Shown here one piece after another: positions 37,602 through 45,892 of a stretch of 64,000 nucleotides of DNA. The first letter of the stretch is position 1. Each line of letters starts with the position of its first letter. A model generated the notes under the pieces. That model was not told the origin of the DNA and made no database searches. It saw only the letters and a program-made list of their open reading frames with translations. The DNA is from Palleronia pelagia (GTDB lineage Bacteria; Pseudomonadota; Alphaproteobacteria; Rhodobacterales; Rhodobacteraceae): the NCBI RefSeq assembly GCF_900110115.1, contig NZ_FOCM01000001.1, positions 248,001 through 312,000 on the forward strand, read 5' to 3'. The position numbers and the translations under genes were made by a program.

Positions 37602-38420
37602 TCAGGCGTCGTCATCGCCCTTGTTCGCAAGGTACGCGGCCCAGAGATCCGGACGCCGTTCGCGGGTCAGGCGCTCGGCCTCGGAGTGCCGCCAAGCGGC
37701 CACGCGGCCGTGGTGGCCCGAGGTCAGGACCGCGGGGATGTCGCGCCTGTTCCAGGTTGCGGGACGGGTGTAATGGGGCGCCTCGAGCAGGCCGCGCGCG
37801 AAGCTCTCCTCCTCGGTGCTGGCCTCGTTGCCCAGCACGCCGGGCAGCAGGCGCACCGTGGCGTCGATCATGGCCTGCGCTGCGATCTCGCCCCCGGTCA
37901 GGACGAAATCGCCAAGGCTGACCTCCTCGATTTCCCATTCGTCCAGCACCCGCTGGTCCACGCCCTCGAACCGGCCGCAGAGCATCGTGAGGCCCCGTGC
38001 CGCGGACCAGCGGCGGGCGGTGGCCTGGTCGAAGGGTTTGCCGCGCGGGCTGAGATAGACGATGGGCCAGGCGGCCCGGTCCATGGGCGCCCCGCGCATG
38101 GCGTGGCGCAGCGCGCGGTCGACCACGTCGGCGCGCAGCACCATGCCCGCGCCGCCGCCCGCGGGCGTGTCGTCCACGTTGCGGTGGCGGCCCTCGCCGA
38201 AGGGGCGCAGGTCCACGGGGTGAAGCTGCCACACCCCTTCCTGCAACGCGCGGCCGGTCAGCGACGCCCCCAGCACGCCGGGAAAGACATCGGGGAACAG
38301 GGTCACGACGCGGGCGTGCCAGGCATCCTTCAACACCGGGCGTTCGCCCATCAGCTCGGACGGGCGGCGCGAGGCCGTGACGCTGACCCGACCGTGGGAC
38401 CGGCTGGGGGCATCATTCAT
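37602..38420 (-). CDS. trmD: tRNA (guanine-37-N1) methyltransferase
   Basis: This is a 272-residue SPOUT methyltransferase. The trefoil-knot segments [10 protein letters not shown] and GVLGNEAS are clear, with the GPAGMVL-like [10 protein letters not shown] stretch earlier. It makes m1G37 in tRNAs to prevent frameshifting. The first ~25 residues (Ser/Arg-rich) exceed the family's usual start; its ATG overlaps the rimM stop by 8 bp. It is the last gene of the ffh-rpsP-rimM-trmD transcript. Confidence 0.95.
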   Translation of the reverse strand: MNDAPSRSHGRVSVTASRRPSELMGERPVLKDAWHARVVTLFPDVFPGVLGASLTGRALQEGVWQLHPVDLRPFGEGRHRNVDDTPAGGGAGMVLRADVVDRALRHAMRGAPMDRAAWPIVYLSPRGKPFDQATARRWSAARGLTMLCGRFEGVDQRVLDEWEIEEVSLGDFVLTGGEIAAQAMIDATVRLLPGVLGNEASTEEESFARGLLEAPHYTRPATWNRRDIPAVLTSGHHGRVAAWRHSEAERLTRERRPDLWAAYLANKGDDDA

Positions 38421-38925
38421 CGGGGAACAGCCCGTCGGGCGGGTCGGCGACGATGCGGCCCGCCGTCACGTCCACCGTGGGCACCGCCTGCCGCGTGAAG
38501 GGCAGCAGCACGGTATCCGACCGGCCCTTCAGCGCGATTTCCAGCAGGTCCGACGCGCCGTGGTTCAGCACGGCCTTCACCCGGCCAAGCGCGGTGCCGC
38601 CGGTATCGACCACCGAAAGGTTGATCAGATCGGCGTGGTAGTATTCGTCGTCGTCCGGGGCCGGGAGCCTGTCGCGCGGAATGTAAAGCCGCGTGCCCTT
38701 CAAGCTCTCGGCGGCCTCCTTGCTGGTGACGCCTGAGATGCGGGCGGCGAAGCCGTTCTTGATCGGGCGGTCGAGCGTCACGTCGAAGCTGCGCGATCCG
38801 TCCTCGGTGGTCAGCGGAGAATAGTCGCCGATGGCGTCGGGCTCGGCGCAGAAGCTTTTCAGCCGCACGTCCCCGCGCACGCCGAAGGCGCCCGCGATCG
38901 CACCGACGCAGACACGTTCACCCAT
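38413..38925 (-). CDS. rimM: Ribosome maturation factor RimM
   Basis: This is a 170-residue RimM with the N-terminal [19 protein letters not shown] stretch and a C-terminal PRC-barrel ([18 protein letters not shown]). It helps mature the 30S head and binds S19. It starts 53 bp after rpsP and overlaps trmD by 8 bp. A GC hairpin (38947-38968) lies just upstream of it. Confidence 0.95.
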   Translation of the reverse strand: MGERVCVGAIAGAFGVRGDVRLKSFCAEPDAIGDYSPLTTEDGSRSFDVTLDRPIKNGFAARISGVTSKEAAESLKGTRLYIPRDRLPAPDDDEYYHADLINLSVVDTGGTALGRVKAVLNHGASDLLEIALKGRSDTVLLPFTRQAVPTVDVTAGRIVADPPDGLFPDE

Positions 38926-38946
38926 GGATCACTCCGGGGAAGGGAT

Positions 38947-38968
38947 GGGGGCGGTGTGAACCGCCCCC
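38947..38968 (-). other. Stem-loop between rpsP and rimM
   Basis: A perfect 9-bp stem GGGGGCGGT/ACCGCCCCC with a GTGA loop lies in the 53-bp rpsP-rimM gap. There is no U tract. It may stabilise the rpsP message or attenuate the downstream genes. Confidence 0.5.
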
Positions 38969-38978
38969 GGTCCAAGGA

Positions 38979-39353
38979 TCATTCGGCATCGGCCGCGGCG
39001 GGCGCCTCGGCGGCGGCAGCGGCCTTGTCGGCCTTCTCCTGCGCGCGCTCCTGCGCCTTCTTGCCGGGCTGGGCCTTCTTCATGTTGGCGCGCTCTTTCT
39101 TCTCGCGCAGGCCGGCGGCCTCGAGGAATCGCTGGATGCGGTCGGTGGGCTGCGCGCCCTGATCCAGCCAGTACTGGATGCGCTCGGCGTTCATCTTGAC
39201 GCGGTCCTCGCTGTCCTTGGGCAGCAGCGGGTTGTAGGTGCCCAGCTTCTCGACGAAGCGGCCATCGCGGGCGTAACGGCTGTCGGCCGCGACGATGGAG
39301 TAGTGGGGGCGCTTCTTGCTGCCGCCACGGGCAAGACGGATTTTCATGGCCAT
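38979..39353 (-). CDS. rpsP: 30S ribosomal protein S16
   Basis: This is a 124-residue S16 with the conserved [19 protein letters not shown] start and YNPLLPKD segment. The C-terminal Lys/Ala/Glu tail (about 40 residues, ending AAADAE) is longer than in E. coli and common in alphaproteobacteria. ATG at 39353 (MAMK) is chosen, with GGAG upstream; MKIR two codons in is possible. It starts 1 bp after the chorismate mutase stop. Confidence 0.95.
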   Translation of the reverse strand: MAMKIRLARGGSKKRPHYSIVAADSRYARDGRFVEKLGTYNPLLPKDSEDRVKMNAERIQYWLDQGAQPTDRIQRFLEAAGLREKKERANMKKAQPGKKAQERAQEKADKAAAAAEAPAAADAE

Positions 39354-39354
39354 A

Positions 39355-39669
39355 TCAGTGGTCTCCTGAGATTTTCTTGTGGTGTTGGATGACTTCCGCA
39401 ATGACGAAAGCCAGAAGTTTCTTCGCGAAATCGGGGTCCAGATCCGCCTCTTTCGCCAAGGATTCCAGCCGTGCGATTTGCCGGGCCTCGCGGTCCGGGT
39501 CGCTCGGGGGAAGGTCGTGCTGGGCCTTCAGATGGCCCACGTCCTGGGTGTGCTTGAACCGCTCGCCCAAGGTGTAGATGAGGATCGCGTCCAGCCGGTC
39601 GATGCTGGCGCGGTGCTTGGCCAGCAGCTCGGCGGCGCGTTCGGTATCGGTGGGGCGCGTCGAGGTCAT
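39355..39669 (-). CDS. Chorismate mutase (AroQ type)
   Basis: This is a 104-residue all-helical chorismate mutase. By spacing, Arg20, Arg37, Lys48, Arg60 and Glu61 align with E. coli catalytic residues Arg11, Arg28, Lys39, Arg51 and Glu52. It converts chorismate to prephenate for Phe and Tyr. There is no signal peptide, so it is the cytoplasmic biosynthetic type. Its ATG overlaps the preceding YeeE-like gene as ATGA. Confidence 0.92.
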   Translation of the reverse strand: MTSTRPTDTERAAELLAKHRASIDRLDAILIYTLGERFKHTQDVGHLKAQHDLPPSDPDREARQIARLESLAKEADLDPDFAKKLLAFVIAEVIQHHKKISGDH

Positions 39670-40091
39670 GCCGCCAGCCCCTTGCGCGCGTCGCGCCACT
39701 GGAAGCCGATCATGCCCAGCACCATCGACGCGAAGAAGACGAGGCCCGGCCAGCCGCCGAAGGACAGCGACGCTATGGCGGGACCGGGGCAGAGACCGAC
39801 GAGCGCCCACCCGGCGCCGAAAAGGGCCGCGCCCCCCAGCAGCCGCCCGTTGATGATCGCGGCGGGACGCGCGGGCAGGGGCTCACCCGTCAGCGACAGG
39901 CGGCGGCGCCCGGCGACGACCCACGCGACGGCCATGGGCAAGATCGCGCCGCCCATCACGAAGGCCAGCGTCGGGTCCCAAGCGCCGAACAGGTCGAGGA
40001 AGCCCTGCACCTTCGCGGTGTCGGTCATGCCCGACACCAGGAGGCCCAGCCCGAACAGGGCGCCCGAAAGAAGCGAGATCGCGGCGCGCAT
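39666..40091 (-). CDS. YeeE/YedE-type sulfur transporter, second half (DUF6691-like)
   Basis: This is a 141-residue membrane protein with about four hydrophobic segments. Cys101 in GLCPGPA matches the cysteine motif of the YeeE/TsuA family, which moves thiosulfate across the membrane by cysteine relay. It overlaps its partner (the next gene upstream) by one base as TGATG and chorismate mutase by four. The pair together would equal one full YeeE protein. Confidence 0.87.
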   Translation of the reverse strand: MRAAISLLSGALFGLGLLVSGMTDTAKVQGFLDLFGAWDPTLAFVMGGAILPMAVAWVVAGRRRLSLTGEPLPARPAAIINGRLLGGAALFGAGWALVGLCPGPAIASLSFGGWPGLVFFASMVLGMIGFQWRDARKGLAA

Positions 40092-40519
40092 CAGATCACC
40101 CCCAGGACGTGACGGCCCACGGCCATGACGACGACGCCGACCGCGACGAAGGTGACGGTGGCGGCGATCCCCCGGGGGCTGAGGCGCGACATTCCGCAGA
40201 CCCCGTGACCCGACGTGCAGCCGTTGCCCAGCCGTGTGCCGTAGCCCACCAAGAGGCCCGCCAGAACCAGCAGGACCGGGTTGGTGGTGGCGTTGGTCTC
40301 GGCCCCGCCCATGGCCCAGGCGGCGATGGCGGGCGCCCCCACCAGGCCGACAACGAACAGCGCCCGGCCTTGCCAGACGGTCGAGCCCACGCTTTGCCAC
40401 AAGCCCGCGATGACGCCCGAGGCACCCATGATGCGCCCGTCACCCAGCAGGTAGATGGCGGCCGCGATGCCGATCATCAGCCCGCCCAGCAGGCCGTATA
40501 TCCAGTCCATCGGGATCAT
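40091..40519 (-). CDS. YeeE/YedE-type sulfur transporter, first half
   Basis: This is a 142-residue membrane protein with about four TM segments and the motif GNGCTSGHGVCGMSR, with Cys101 and Cys108. It is the N-terminal-half homologue of YeeE/TsuA (thiosulfate uptake) and pairs with the next gene. The start at 40519 has GGAGG five bases upstream. It overlaps the GNAT stop as ATGA. Confidence 0.88.
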   Translation of the reverse strand: MIPMDWIYGLLGGLMIGIAAAIYLLGDGRIMGASGVIAGLWQSVGSTVWQGRALFVVGLVGAPAIAAWAMGGAETNATTNPVLLVLAGLLVGYGTRLGNGCTSGHGVCGMSRLSPRGIAATVTFVAVGVVVMAVGRHVLGVI

Positions 40520-41040
40520 GCGGCCTCCAGCGGGTGCTGCCAGACCTCGCACCCGGCGTCATGCGCGGCGCGGGTGCCATCGGTCGTGGCGCCCAGCTTG
40601 CGCGCCAGGGCCTTCGAAGGGGCATTGCCGGGGTCGATATAGCTGACCAGCCGTTCGGGGCCGAGGGTCTTCACCGTCCAGTCACGCGCGGCGATCGCGG
40701 CCTCGTGCCCGAAACCGCGTCCCTGCGCCTGCGGGTAGATGACCCAGCCGATTTCCATGTCGTCCACATGCGGCGGGAAATGCGGCCCGACGAAACCGAC
40801 GCTGGCGCCGCTGGCGCGCTCATCGACCCAGAACCAGCCATAGCCCTTCAGAGTCCAGTGCCCGGCCATGGCCGAGAACCAGCGATACGCCGTCCGGTCG
40901 TCGAGCGGTCCGCCGACCCAGCCGGCATCGTCCGACCCGTAGTACGCGGCGAAGGGCCCGAAATCGTCCATGACCGGCTGGCGCAGGGTCAGCCGTTCGG
41001 TCGTGAGGGTGGGACCGGTGATATGGGCGTGCAGCGACAT
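40516..41040 (-). CDS. GNAT family N-acetyltransferase (RimJ-like)
   Basis: This is a 174-residue acetyltransferase of the RimJ/RimL group: TERLTLRQPVMDDF at the start, EIGWVIYPQAQGRGFGHEAA as the acetyl-CoA loop, and SYIDPGNAPSKALARKLG near the end. RimJ-type enzymes acetylate protein N-termini or small amines. It is coupled to a tiny upstream ORF (TGATG) and to the YeeE pair (ATGA), within the ffh operon. Confidence 0.87.
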   Translation of the reverse strand: MSLHAHITGPTLTTERLTLRQPVMDDFGPFAAYYGSDDAGWVGGPLDDRTAYRWFSAMAGHWTLKGYGWFWVDERASGASVGFVGPHFPPHVDDMEIGWVIYPQAQGRGFGHEAAIAARDWTVKTLGPERLVSYIDPGNAPSKALARKLGATTDGTRAAHDAGCEVWQHPLEAA

Positions 41041-41135
41041 CAGTGATCCATCACACCCATGACGACAGCGCCGCGCGCCGCGGGGCGCAGGCGGATGGCG
41101 TCGTCGCGGGTCTGGAGATCGCGGCGCAGTCTCAT
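41040..41135 (-). CDS. Possible 31-codon ORF coupled to ffh and to GNAT
   Basis: This is a 31-residue ORF (MRLRRDLQTRDDAIRLRPAA..., ending MGVMDH) between ffh and the GNAT gene. Its ATG overlaps the ffh stop as ATGA and its TGA overlaps the GNAT start as TGATG, so both ends are exactly in the coupling geometry. Seven of the first 19 residues are Arg; it is not a membrane protein. It may be a small protein or only a translational bridge. No homologue is known to me. Confidence 0.5.
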   Translation of the reverse strand: MRLRRDLQTRDDAIRLRPAARGAVVMGVMDH

Positions 41136-42625
41136 TTCTTCTTCCCGAAGCCTGAAAGGCCGGGGGGCAGGCCGCCCGCGCCGCCGAAGGGATTGCCGCC
41201 CATGCCGCCTATGCCGCCGGGGCCACCCATCTTGCCGAGCTGGGATTGCGCCTCGGCCATCTGCTCCTCGCTGGGTCCGCCCTTGCCGAACATGCCGGCC
41301 ATGGCCTTTTTCAGCATGCCGCCCTTGCCCATTTTCTTCATCATATCAGCCATCTGGCGGTGCATCTTGAGAAGTTTGTTGAGGTCGCTGACCTCGAGCC
41401 CCGCGCCCTTGGCGATCCGCTTCTTGCGGCTGGCCTGGAGGATCTGCGGGTTCGCGCGTTCCTTCTTTGTCATGGACTGGATCAGCGCGATCTGGCGGGT
41501 CAGGATCTTGTCGTCGAAGCCCGCGTCCTGCACCTGCTTGGCCATCTTGCCCATGCCGGGCATCATGCCCATCATTCCTTCCATGCCGCCCATCTTGATC
41601 ATCTGTTCAAGCTGTTGGCGCAGGTCGTTCATGTTGAACTGACCTTTCTGGAATCGCTTCATCATGCGCTCGGCCTGCTCGGCCTCGAGCGTCTGCTGCG
41701 CCTTCTCGACCAGCGCGACGATGTCGCCCATGCCGAGGATGCGGCCGGCGATGCGCTCGGGCTCGAAGGTCTCCAGCGCGTCCATCTTTTCGCCCAGGCC
41801 CACGAACTTGATGGGCTTGCCGGTGACCGCGCGCATGGAGAGCGCCGCGCCGCCGCGACCGTCGCCGTCCATCCGGGTGAGGACCACGCCCGAGACACCG
41901 ATCTTGTCGTCGAACTCGGTCGCGACGTTCACGGCGTCCTGGCCGGTGAGGCCGTCCACCACCAGCAGCGTCTCGCGCGGGTTGGCGACGTCGCGCACCT
42001 CGGCGGCCTGGGCGATGAGCTCGGCGTCGATATGCAGCCGGCCCGCGGTGTCGAGCATGTAGACGTCGTAGCCGCCCAGCGTCGCCTGCTGCTTGGCGCG
42101 CTTGGCGATCTGCACCGGCGTCTCGCCCTTCACGATGGGCAGGGTGTCGACGCCGATCTGCTGGCCCAGCACCTGGAGCTGTTCCATGGCGGCGGGGCGG
42201 TTGGTGTCGAGCGAGGCCATGAGCACGCGCTTGCGCTCGCGCTCGTGCAGGCGCTTGGCAAGCTTCGCGGTGGTCGTGGTCTTGCCCGACCCCTGAAGGC
42301 CCACCATCAGGATGGGGGCGGGGGCATTGTCGATGCGCAGTTTGCCGGGCTCGGGGTCGTCGCCCGCGAGCACGTGCTTCAGCTCGTCATGGACGATCTT
42401 GATGACCTGCTGGCCCGGGGTGACCGACTTCGTCACCGCGGACCCGGTGGCCTTGGCCTGCACGGCCTTCACGAAATCGCGGGCCACGGGCAGCGAAACG
42501 TCCGCCTCCAGCAGGGCCACGCGCACCTCGCGCAGGGCGGTCTTGACGTCGTCCTCGCTCAGCGCACCCTGCTTGGTCAGCCGGTCGAAGACGCCGCCAA
42601 GGCGCTCTGACAGATTCTCGAACAT
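41132..42625 (-). CDS. ffh: Signal recognition particle protein Ffh
   Basis: This is a 497-residue SRP54 GTPase. The G-domain motifs are GLQGSGKTTT, DTAGR and TRMDGDGRGG. The Met-rich M domain (MGGMEGMMGMMPGMG) binds signal peptides and 4.5S RNA. It targets membrane proteins to FtsY/SecYEG. The start at 42625 gives the normal MFENLSERL start. It is the first gene of a nine-gene coupled run; a promoter candidate lies at 42782-42810. Confidence 0.97.
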   Translation of the reverse strand: MFENLSERLGGVFDRLTKQGALSEDDVKTALREVRVALLEADVSLPVARDFVKAVQAKATGSAVTKSVTPGQQVIKIVHDELKHVLAGDDPEPGKLRIDNAPAPILMVGLQGSGKTTTTAKLAKRLHERERKRVLMASLDTNRPAAMEQLQVLGQQIGVDTLPIVKGETPVQIAKRAKQQATLGGYDVYMLDTAGRLHIDAELIAQAAEVRDVANPRETLLVVDGLTGQDAVNVATEFDDKIGVSGVVLTRMDGDGRGGAALSMRAVTGKPIKFVGLGEKMDALETFEPERIAGRILGMGDIVALVEKAQQTLEAEQAERMMKRFQKGQFNMNDLRQQLEQMIKMGGMEGMMGMMPGMGKMAKQVQDAGFDDKILTRQIALIQSMTKKERANPQILQASRKKRIAKGAGLEVSDLNKLLKMHRQMADMMKKMGKGGMLKKAMAGMFGKGGPSEEQMAEAQSQLGKMGGPGGIGGMGGNPFGGAGGLPPGLSGFGKKK

Positions 42626-42781
42626 GCGAGATCCTTTCAATGTCTTGCGAACCTATCCCCGCAGATAAGGTCCGACCGGCCAAACGACAAACGCTCCCAC
42701 GGGCGCAACGCGCTGGTGGGAGGCGATCCCCCCGCAAGCCGGGGGGACCGGAAGTGACGGGACTTCCGGAATACGTCGGGG

Positions 42782-42810
42782 CGTATGCAGAAGCCCGCGC
42801 GCGCTGTCAA
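42782..42810 (-). promoter_or_regulatory. Promoter candidate of the ffh operon
   Basis: On the minus strand TTGACA (42805-42810, a perfect -35) is 17 bp from CATACG (42782-42787, a weak -10). The leader to ffh would be about 150 nt, with two stable hairpins (around 42730-42750 and 42700-42715). Confidence 0.5.
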
Positions 42811-42830
42811 CCCGCGCGGGCGACGCGGGA

Positions 42831-43289
42831 TCAGTCGCGCATGCCCTGCGCCGCGCCGGTGACGGCCTCAAAGGCGTCTTCGCGCTGTTCCTCGATGTCG
42901 TCTTCGAGATCGGCCAGGTCATCGGCGAAACCGCCGCCGGGGGTCTCGCCGGTGCTGCGGTAGCGGCGGGCCGTGTCGGCGATGCGGCCACGGTTCATCC
43001 ACGCCGTCAGCGCAGCCGGGACCAGCAGCACGGCGCCGGCGATGGCAGCGATCCGGCCGATATCGGCCATGCGGTCACTGCGTGTGCTGTGGAAATCCAG
43101 ATCGTCGCCAAGATCGGTCAGCCGGGACTCGAGGCGTTTCAGCTGACCCTCGACGCTGTCGTCGTGCAACACGTCGCGCACCCGTGCGGGCAGGCGGCGC
43201 ATGCGGTCGGGCCCGGCAGCGGCGGCCAGGGCGGCGGGCAGGGCGATGGCGGCGGCGGCCAGGGCGATATTGCGGGTCGTGGGTGTCAT
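42831..43289 (-). CDS. Hypothetical membrane protein (152 aa)
   Basis: This is a 152-residue protein with an N-terminal signal-like or TM segment (NIALAAAAIALPAALAAAAG, residues 7-26), a charged part and a second TM (IGRIAAIAGAVLLVPAALTA, about 80-99). An acidic C-terminus (DDLADLEDDIEEQRED) follows. An AAAGGA site precedes the ATG at 43289. It is divergent from the LysR-type gene, which may regulate it; this is inference from position only. Confidence 0.68.
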   Translation of the reverse strand: MTPTTRNIALAAAAIALPAALAAAAGPDRMRRLPARVRDVLHDDSVEGQLKRLESRLTDLGDDLDFHSTRSDRMADIGRIAAIAGAVLLVPAALTAWMNRGRIADTARRYRSTGETPGGGFADDLADLEDDIEEQREDAFEAVTGAAQGMRD

Positions 43290-43444
43290 GGTGCGATCCT
43301 TTCCCGGTTTCGGCTTCGGCGTCACAACATGCGGCGGAACCGCGCGGTTCCGGTGCGAAGCGCAGGCATCCGCAAACCCGCGATTTACCCTGCACAGGGA
43401 AACCCATATGGTGCGTTCCGGGATATGGGTTCGCGGACGCACAG

Positions 43445-44323
43445 ATGACCATCACGGCCTGGGACGAAATCAGAACTGCCTATCACGTCGCACGGCTCGG
43501 CACGGTGTCGGGCGCGGCCGAGGCGCTTGGCGTCCACCATGCGACGGTGATCCGGCACGTGGACGCATTGGAAGCCGCGTTGGGGGTCAAACTCTTCCAA
43601 CGCCATGCCCGCGGCTATACCGCGACCGAGGCGGGGATGGATATGCTACAGGTCGCGCAGGCGACCGATGACCAGTTCGCCCAGCTCGTCAGCCGGATCA
43701 AGGGGCATGGCGACGGGGTCGAGGGCGAGCTGATCGTCACGTCCCTCGGTTCGTTTTCCTACCTGATTACGCCGGCCCTGGTCGATTTTCAGTTGCAGCA
43801 TCCGAAGCTCGTGGTGCGGTCGCTGACGGATGAACGGGTCTACCGGCTCGAGTACGGCGAAGCACATGTCGCGATCCGCGCTGGTGCCGCCCCCGAGGAG
43901 CCCGACAATGTCGCGCAGAAATTCGGGCACCAGAATTACGCGATCTACGGATCCGAATCCTACATCGCGCGCTTTGGCATGCCCGAATCGCAGGCAGACC
44001 TGCAGAACCACACCTTTGTCGCCCATGACGACGAATCGATGCGCGCCCCGTGGCATCGCTGGCTCACCACCCACATTCCGAAGGAAAACAGGCGATTCCG
44101 CGCCACGGACGACCGGGTCAGCCGGGACGCGATCATCGCCGGTGCCGGTTTGGGATTCCTGCCCGAAATTTGTGCAAACGAGATTGGTGGGCTCGTGCAG
44201 GTGGCGCCGTCACAGCCGGATTGGGCCGTTCCGCTGTGGCTGGTCACCCATGTAGACCTGCACAGAACGGCGAAAGTGCAGGCGTTACTATCCTATCTCA
44301 AAGAGATAAGCCGCGCGTGGTGA
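43445..44323 (+). CDS. LysR-family transcriptional regulator
   Basis: This is a 292-residue regulator with an N-terminal winged helix-turn-helix (AYHVARLGTVSGAAEALGVH, then HATVIRHVDALEAALGVKLF). A two-lobed LysR substrate domain follows (LIVTSLGSFSYLITPAL). The protein is full length. The inducer and target cannot be told; by position the divergent 152-residue membrane-protein gene or itself are the first candidates. Confidence 0.9.
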   Translation: MTITAWDEIRTAYHVARLGTVSGAAEALGVHHATVIRHVDALEAALGVKLFQRHARGYTATEAGMDMLQVAQATDDQFAQLVSRIKGHGDGVEGELIVTSLGSFSYLITPALVDFQLQHPKLVVRSLTDERVYRLEYGEAHVAIRAGAAPEEPDNVAQKFGHQNYAIYGSESYIARFGMPESQADLQNHTFVAHDDESMRAPWHRWLTTHIPKENRRFRATDDRVSRDAIIAGAGLGFLPEICANEIGGLVQVAPSQPDWAVPLWLVTHVDLHRTAKVQALLSYLKEISRAW

Positions 44324-44442
44324 GCCGCTGAGTTCGGTCAAGAAATTCGGCTGAGCGAAGGCAGGTTTTCGCCGATGCTCGTTGGAAGTGGCAGGAAGGG
44401 TGACCAAATTGTGCCTATTCTGCACCTGCGAATATTGAGGCC

Positions 44443-44471
44443 TTGCGTCGTATTCTGGCCAGACTTATAGC
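44443..44471 (+). promoter_or_regulatory. Promoter candidate of the 85-residue secreted-protein gene
   Basis: TTGCGT (44443-44448) and TATAGC (44466-44471) are separated by exactly 17 bp, about 42 bp before the ATG at 44513. A reasonable sigma-70-type match. Confidence 0.45.
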
Positions 44472-44512
44472 CTTGGATAACCCGTTTATCTCGACATCAA
44501 GGGGATCATTCC

Positions 44513-44770
44513 ATGTCCATCAAGAAACTTGCAGTTGGCCTGACCGCCGCACTTCTCATCGCCCAGCCCGTCTTCGCCCAGGATGCCGATGACGATCAAA
44601 CCGTCCTGCTGGCGCCGAACTCGAGCGGTCCCCAGGGTTTCGCTGGCCTTGGCGGCGCCGAGAGCGGCGTTGTCGTCGGCGGCGCGATCGCTTTCGCCGC
44701 GCTGATCGCGATCATCGCGAACGACAGCTCCAGCACGACCACGACCCCAACGGTTACCCCCGGTTCCTAA
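44513..44770 (+). CDS. Small exported/membrane hypothetical protein (85 aa)
   Basis: This is an 85-residue protein: a signal peptide (KKLAVGLTAALLIAQPVFAQ), an acidic DADDDQ patch, then a Gly-rich TM segment (GVVVGGAIAFAALIAIIAND) and a Ser/Thr-rich tail. Similar tiny proteins are common in Rhodobacterales; no function is known. Own promoter candidate at 44443-44471 and a strong terminator at 44809-44842. Confidence 0.7.
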   Translation: MSIKKLAVGLTAALLIAQPVFAQDADDDQTVLLAPNSSGPQGFAGLGGAESGVVVGGAIAFAALIAIIANDSSSTTTTPTVTPGS

Positions 44771-44808
44771 ATCGGCGCACTCGCGGCGGACAATCTTGAC
44801 AGCAGTTG

Positions 44809-44842
44809 GAAAAAGCACCCACGCCCGGGTGCTTTTTCTTTT
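44809..44842. terminator. Strong rho-independent terminator
   Basis: The AAAAAGCACCC/GGGTGCTTTTT stem is 11 bp with a short loop and is flanked by A and T runs, so it can act in both directions. It ends the 85-residue gene's transcript. Confidence 0.88.
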
Positions 44843-44919
44843 TCGAGCCACGATGCTTGGGGAACCGCGTCGGCCCGGCGGCGTTTCGTCGCAGACTGAC
44901 CCAAAAGAGAGCGCCAGCC

Positions 44920-44988
44920 GTGAACCAGATCATCTATCTCGTCGGACTTGTCGTCATCGTCGTCGCGATCGTTCAATTCGTTCTGTGA
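44920..44988 (+). CDS. 22-residue single-TM small protein
   Basis: GTG at 44920 begins MNQIIYLVGLVVIVVAIVQF plus two residues, then stop: almost the whole protein is one membrane helix. An AAGAGAG stretch lies upstream. Closely similar tiny ORFs (start, IIYLVG, V-rich helix) occur in relatives, so it is likely real, although too short for routine calling. It sits between a terminator and the convergent ArsR gene. Function unknown. Confidence 0.6.
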   Translation: MNQIIYLVGLVVIVVAIVQFVL

Positions 44989-45004
44989 CACTCCGTGAGC
45001 GCGG

Positions 45005-45349
45005 TTATTCTCCCGCCCGGTCCACGTCACCCCTGAATTGCTCGGCCAGATAGCGTTCGAACGCATCCAGGTGGACCGGTTCGAACTGTCCGAACCCCTG
45101 CATCCATGTGCTCGCGTCGGCGAGCGCAACGGGATCCAGCTTGCACCAGACGACGCGACCGCGCCGTTCCTGCACGATCAGGCCGGCGCGGCTCAGTGTT
45201 GCAAGATGTTTGGACACCGCAGCCAACGAAATGTCGAATGGAGCGGCCACGTCCGTGACCGCCATGTCATCTTCCAGCAGCAGCGACAGGATCGCCCGGC
45301 GGGTGGGGTCCGCGAGCGCGGCAAATACCTGATCCAAGCGGTCCGTCAT
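45005..45349 (-). CDS. ArsR/SmtB-family transcriptional regulator
   Basis: This is a 114-residue winged-helix regulator. The motif LADPTRRAILSLLLED is the classic ArsR start, the recognition helix is in DISLAAVSKHLATLSRAGL, and a wing with RRGRVVWCKLDP follows. Single Cys in WCK and no Cys pair, so it may not bind metals; such ArsR-like proteins often regulate an adjacent SRPBCC gene, absent here. It runs convergent with the 22-residue gene; the F0 operon lies upstream in the other direction. Confidence 0.9.
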   Translation of the reverse strand: MTDRLDQVFAALADPTRRAILSLLLEDDMAVTDVAAPFDISLAAVSKHLATLSRAGLIVQERRGRVVWCKLDPVALADASTWMQGFGQFEPVHLDAFERYLAEQFRGDVDRAGE

Positions 45350-45403
45350 GGTCCGGTGTCGTGGCACTGCGGGGCAGGGCGGTCAAGCGTCCTCAGATGA
45401 TAC

Positions 45404-45491
45404 TCAACGCCTTGGTTGAATAAGGCGAAATTCCGCAGCGGGCTCCATGGAACCCGAGGCCGTGAAAATTATACACGGAATCAACGCCTTG
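45404..45491. repeat. Pair of TCAACGCCTTG direct repeats upstream of the F0 operon
   Basis: TCAACGCCTTG occurs at 45404-45414 and 45481-45491. The first is part of an inverted repeat TCAAC-6-GTTGA. They lie between arsR and the F0 promoter and could be operator sites. Confidence 0.45.
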
Positions 45492-45509
45492 CAGGCCCCT
45501 TTCCTCGTC

Positions 45510-45538
45510 TTGACTATCCTCGTGCCCCCGGCATAGGG
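45510..45538 (+). promoter_or_regulatory. Promoter candidate of the F0 ATP synthase operon
   Basis: TTGACT (45510-45515) followed after 16-17 bp by CATAGG/ATAGGG (45532-45538), some 25 bp before the atpI start. This is the best promoter match in the intergenic region. Confidence 0.5.
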
Positions 45539-45563
45539 TCCGCCCGTCTGAAAGGGGCTTTTG

Positions 45564-45890
45564 GTGGTCGACGACGAGACGCGGGACCGGATGCAGGCGC
45601 TGGAGCAGCGACTGGCGGCGGCGCGCAAGGCGCAGGATCCCAAGCCCAGGACGGACGAACACTATTCCATGGCCAACATGGCCTGGCGCATGGTGACGGA
45701 ACTGGTGGCCGGTCTACTGATCGGCTTCGGCATCGGATACGGGCTGGACACGGTCCTGGGGACGATGCCGATCTTTCTCGTCATCTTCGTGCTGCTGGGC
45801 CTGGCCGCCGGCATCAACGTGATGCTGCGCACCGCGAAAGAGATCGGGGCCGAGGCGACTGACGCGCCGCCCAAGACGAAGGAAGACTGA
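45564..45890 (+). CDS. atpI: ATP synthase subunit I (AtpI/AtpZ-like)
   Basis: This is a 108-residue protein with a charged N-terminus and two TM helices ([37 protein letters not shown]). It is the assembly factor at the head of the F0 operon, thought to help form the c ring. Start codon: GTG at 45564 is chosen; a TTG one codon earlier is also possible. AAAGGGG lies upstream. The next gene follows after 2 bp. Confidence 0.92.
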   Translation: MVDDETRDRMQALEQRLAAARKAQDPKPRTDEHYSMANMAWRMVTELVAGLLIGFGIGYGLDTVLGTMPIFLVIFVLLGLAAGINVMLRTAKEIGAEATDAPPKTKED

Positions 45891-45892
45891 GC

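Noticed and set aside
42626-42830. 4.5S SRP RNA gene next to ffh
   Set aside because: The conserved SRP RNA core (GGAAG and GCA loops) is not present; the hairpins look like an ordinary leader.
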